Source: Chloroflexota bacterium (GTDB lineage: Bacteria; Chloroflexota; Anaerolineae; Caldilineales; Caldilineaceae). Taken from it: a stretch of DNA of 10,443 nucleotides. The notes under the pieces were generated by a model, which was not told the origin of the DNA, did no database searches, and was given only the letters and a program-made list of their open reading frames with translations. Below, in pieces: positions 10,133 through 10,443 of this stretch. The stretch lies in contig QEUW01000290.1 in the NCBI GenBank assembly GCA_003577005.1, positions 1-10,443 on the forward strand, written 5' to 3'. A program made the translations under genes and the position numbers. How positions within the stretch are numbered: position 1 is the stretch's first letter; each line of letters opens with the position of its first letter.

Positions 10133-10443
10133 ATGCTCACAATTCAAATTAGCGCCGGTGACAAGGTGCGTCTCTACTGCGACGATACGAAGATGACGGC
10201 CATCCTTGACGCCTGGGCGAAAGAACACGGCAAGAAAGACGGCTTTCCCTGTGCCGGCTATAGCGCCAAATTTGACGCCGACGCCTACGACCTGACCCCG
10301 GCGCAACTGTTGGAGTTTCTAGCTGCCCGGCTGGGTGGCACCGGGGCCAGCCAAACAGCCCAGCCCGCGGCCACACACCGCACCAAGCAGCCTATCAGCG
10401 AGGCGCAACGGGCCGCCCGGCGCGAGAACGCACGTAAAGCCAG
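10133..10443 (+). CDS. Hypothetical protein, cut by window edge
   Basis: Open from ATG 10133 to the end of the window with no stop, giving at least 103 residues; the C-terminus lies outside. AAGGA (10121-10125) sits seven bases before the ATG. The product starts MLTIQISAGDKVRLYCDDTK, then a helix (MTAILDAWAKEHGKKDGF), a short stretch with CAGYSAKFDADAY, and another helix (LTPAQLLEFLAARLG). From about residue 70 it becomes a low-complexity Ala/Gln/Thr linker running into a basic RRENARKA segment. The pattern suggests a small alpha/beta domain followed by a flexible basic tail. No family is recognised. Confidence 0.65.
   Translation, partial: MLTIQISAGDKVRLYCDDTKMTAILDAWAKEHGKKDGFPCAGYSAKFDADAYDLTPAQLLEFLAARLGGTGASQTAQPAATHRTKQPISEAQRAARRENARKA

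Noticed and set aside
9520..10140. 206-aa minus-strand frame
   Set aside because: It is the antisense shadow of the coiled-coil gene, whose frame has a ribosome site, stop-start overlap with its neighbour and clear heptads.

Overview
This window looks like part of a temperate or virulent bacteriophage, a prophage, or a phage satellite from a GC-rich bacterium. All supported genes lie on the + strand. They are short, tightly packed and often overlap by 1-13 bases, and mostly have purine-rich Shine-Dalgarno sites. Two genes give the clearest identity: an archaeo-eukaryotic-type (AEP) primase fused to an AAA+ helicase, and a P27-family terminase small subunit. The host cannot be fixed from this sequence. 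Sampled coding lines are about 58-67% GC, which would suit Chloroflexota among others, but that is only a weak guess. There is no integrase, capsid, portal or terminase large subunit in view.

Layout. (1) 13-1541: four small genes of unknown function, three of them encoding predicted membrane proteins. (2) 1542-1684: a gene-free stretch holding a degenerate 44-bp-period repeat built from GGTRYGC words, followed by another small membrane protein gene (1685-1870). (3) 1871-2024: an extended -10 promoter candidate and a leader with several hairpins, two of them mutually exclusive. (4) 2025-2639: an unrecognised gene of clearly lower GC and a ribbon-helix-helix-like gene containing a perfect 13-bp inverted repeat. 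(5) 2672-7954: the replication operon. It encodes a 150-aa protein ending in a sliding-clamp-binding pentapeptide (QLGLF), a Spo11/topoisomerase VI A-like protein with both the catalytic-tyrosine and Toprim motifs, a 1078-aa primase-helicase, and a small TubC_N-like docking-domain protein. The last 270 bases of the primase gene hold nine copies of a GGTGAACGTT decamer in symmetric inverted arrangement, with a hairpin and a short AT-rich stretch at the centre. This is a strong candidate replication origin inside the gene of its own initiator/helicase, as in phage lambda O. (6) 7965-10443: a new promoter candidate, a small gene, a G-rich stretch, the terminase small subunit, and five small downstream genes. 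These include a small probable beta-barrel, a long coiled coil, and a gene cut by the window edge.

Working model (inference): genes 2672-7954 form one translationally coupled replication cassette. The primase-helicase would act at the iterons in its own gene, the clamp-motif protein would recruit the host replisome, and the type IIB topoisomerase-like A subunit, which has no B subunit here, would nick, cut or relax DNA for initiation or recombination. The packaging module starts at about 7965, but the terminase large subunit does not follow the small subunit directly, so the element could be a full phage or a satellite that borrows a helper's packaging machinery.
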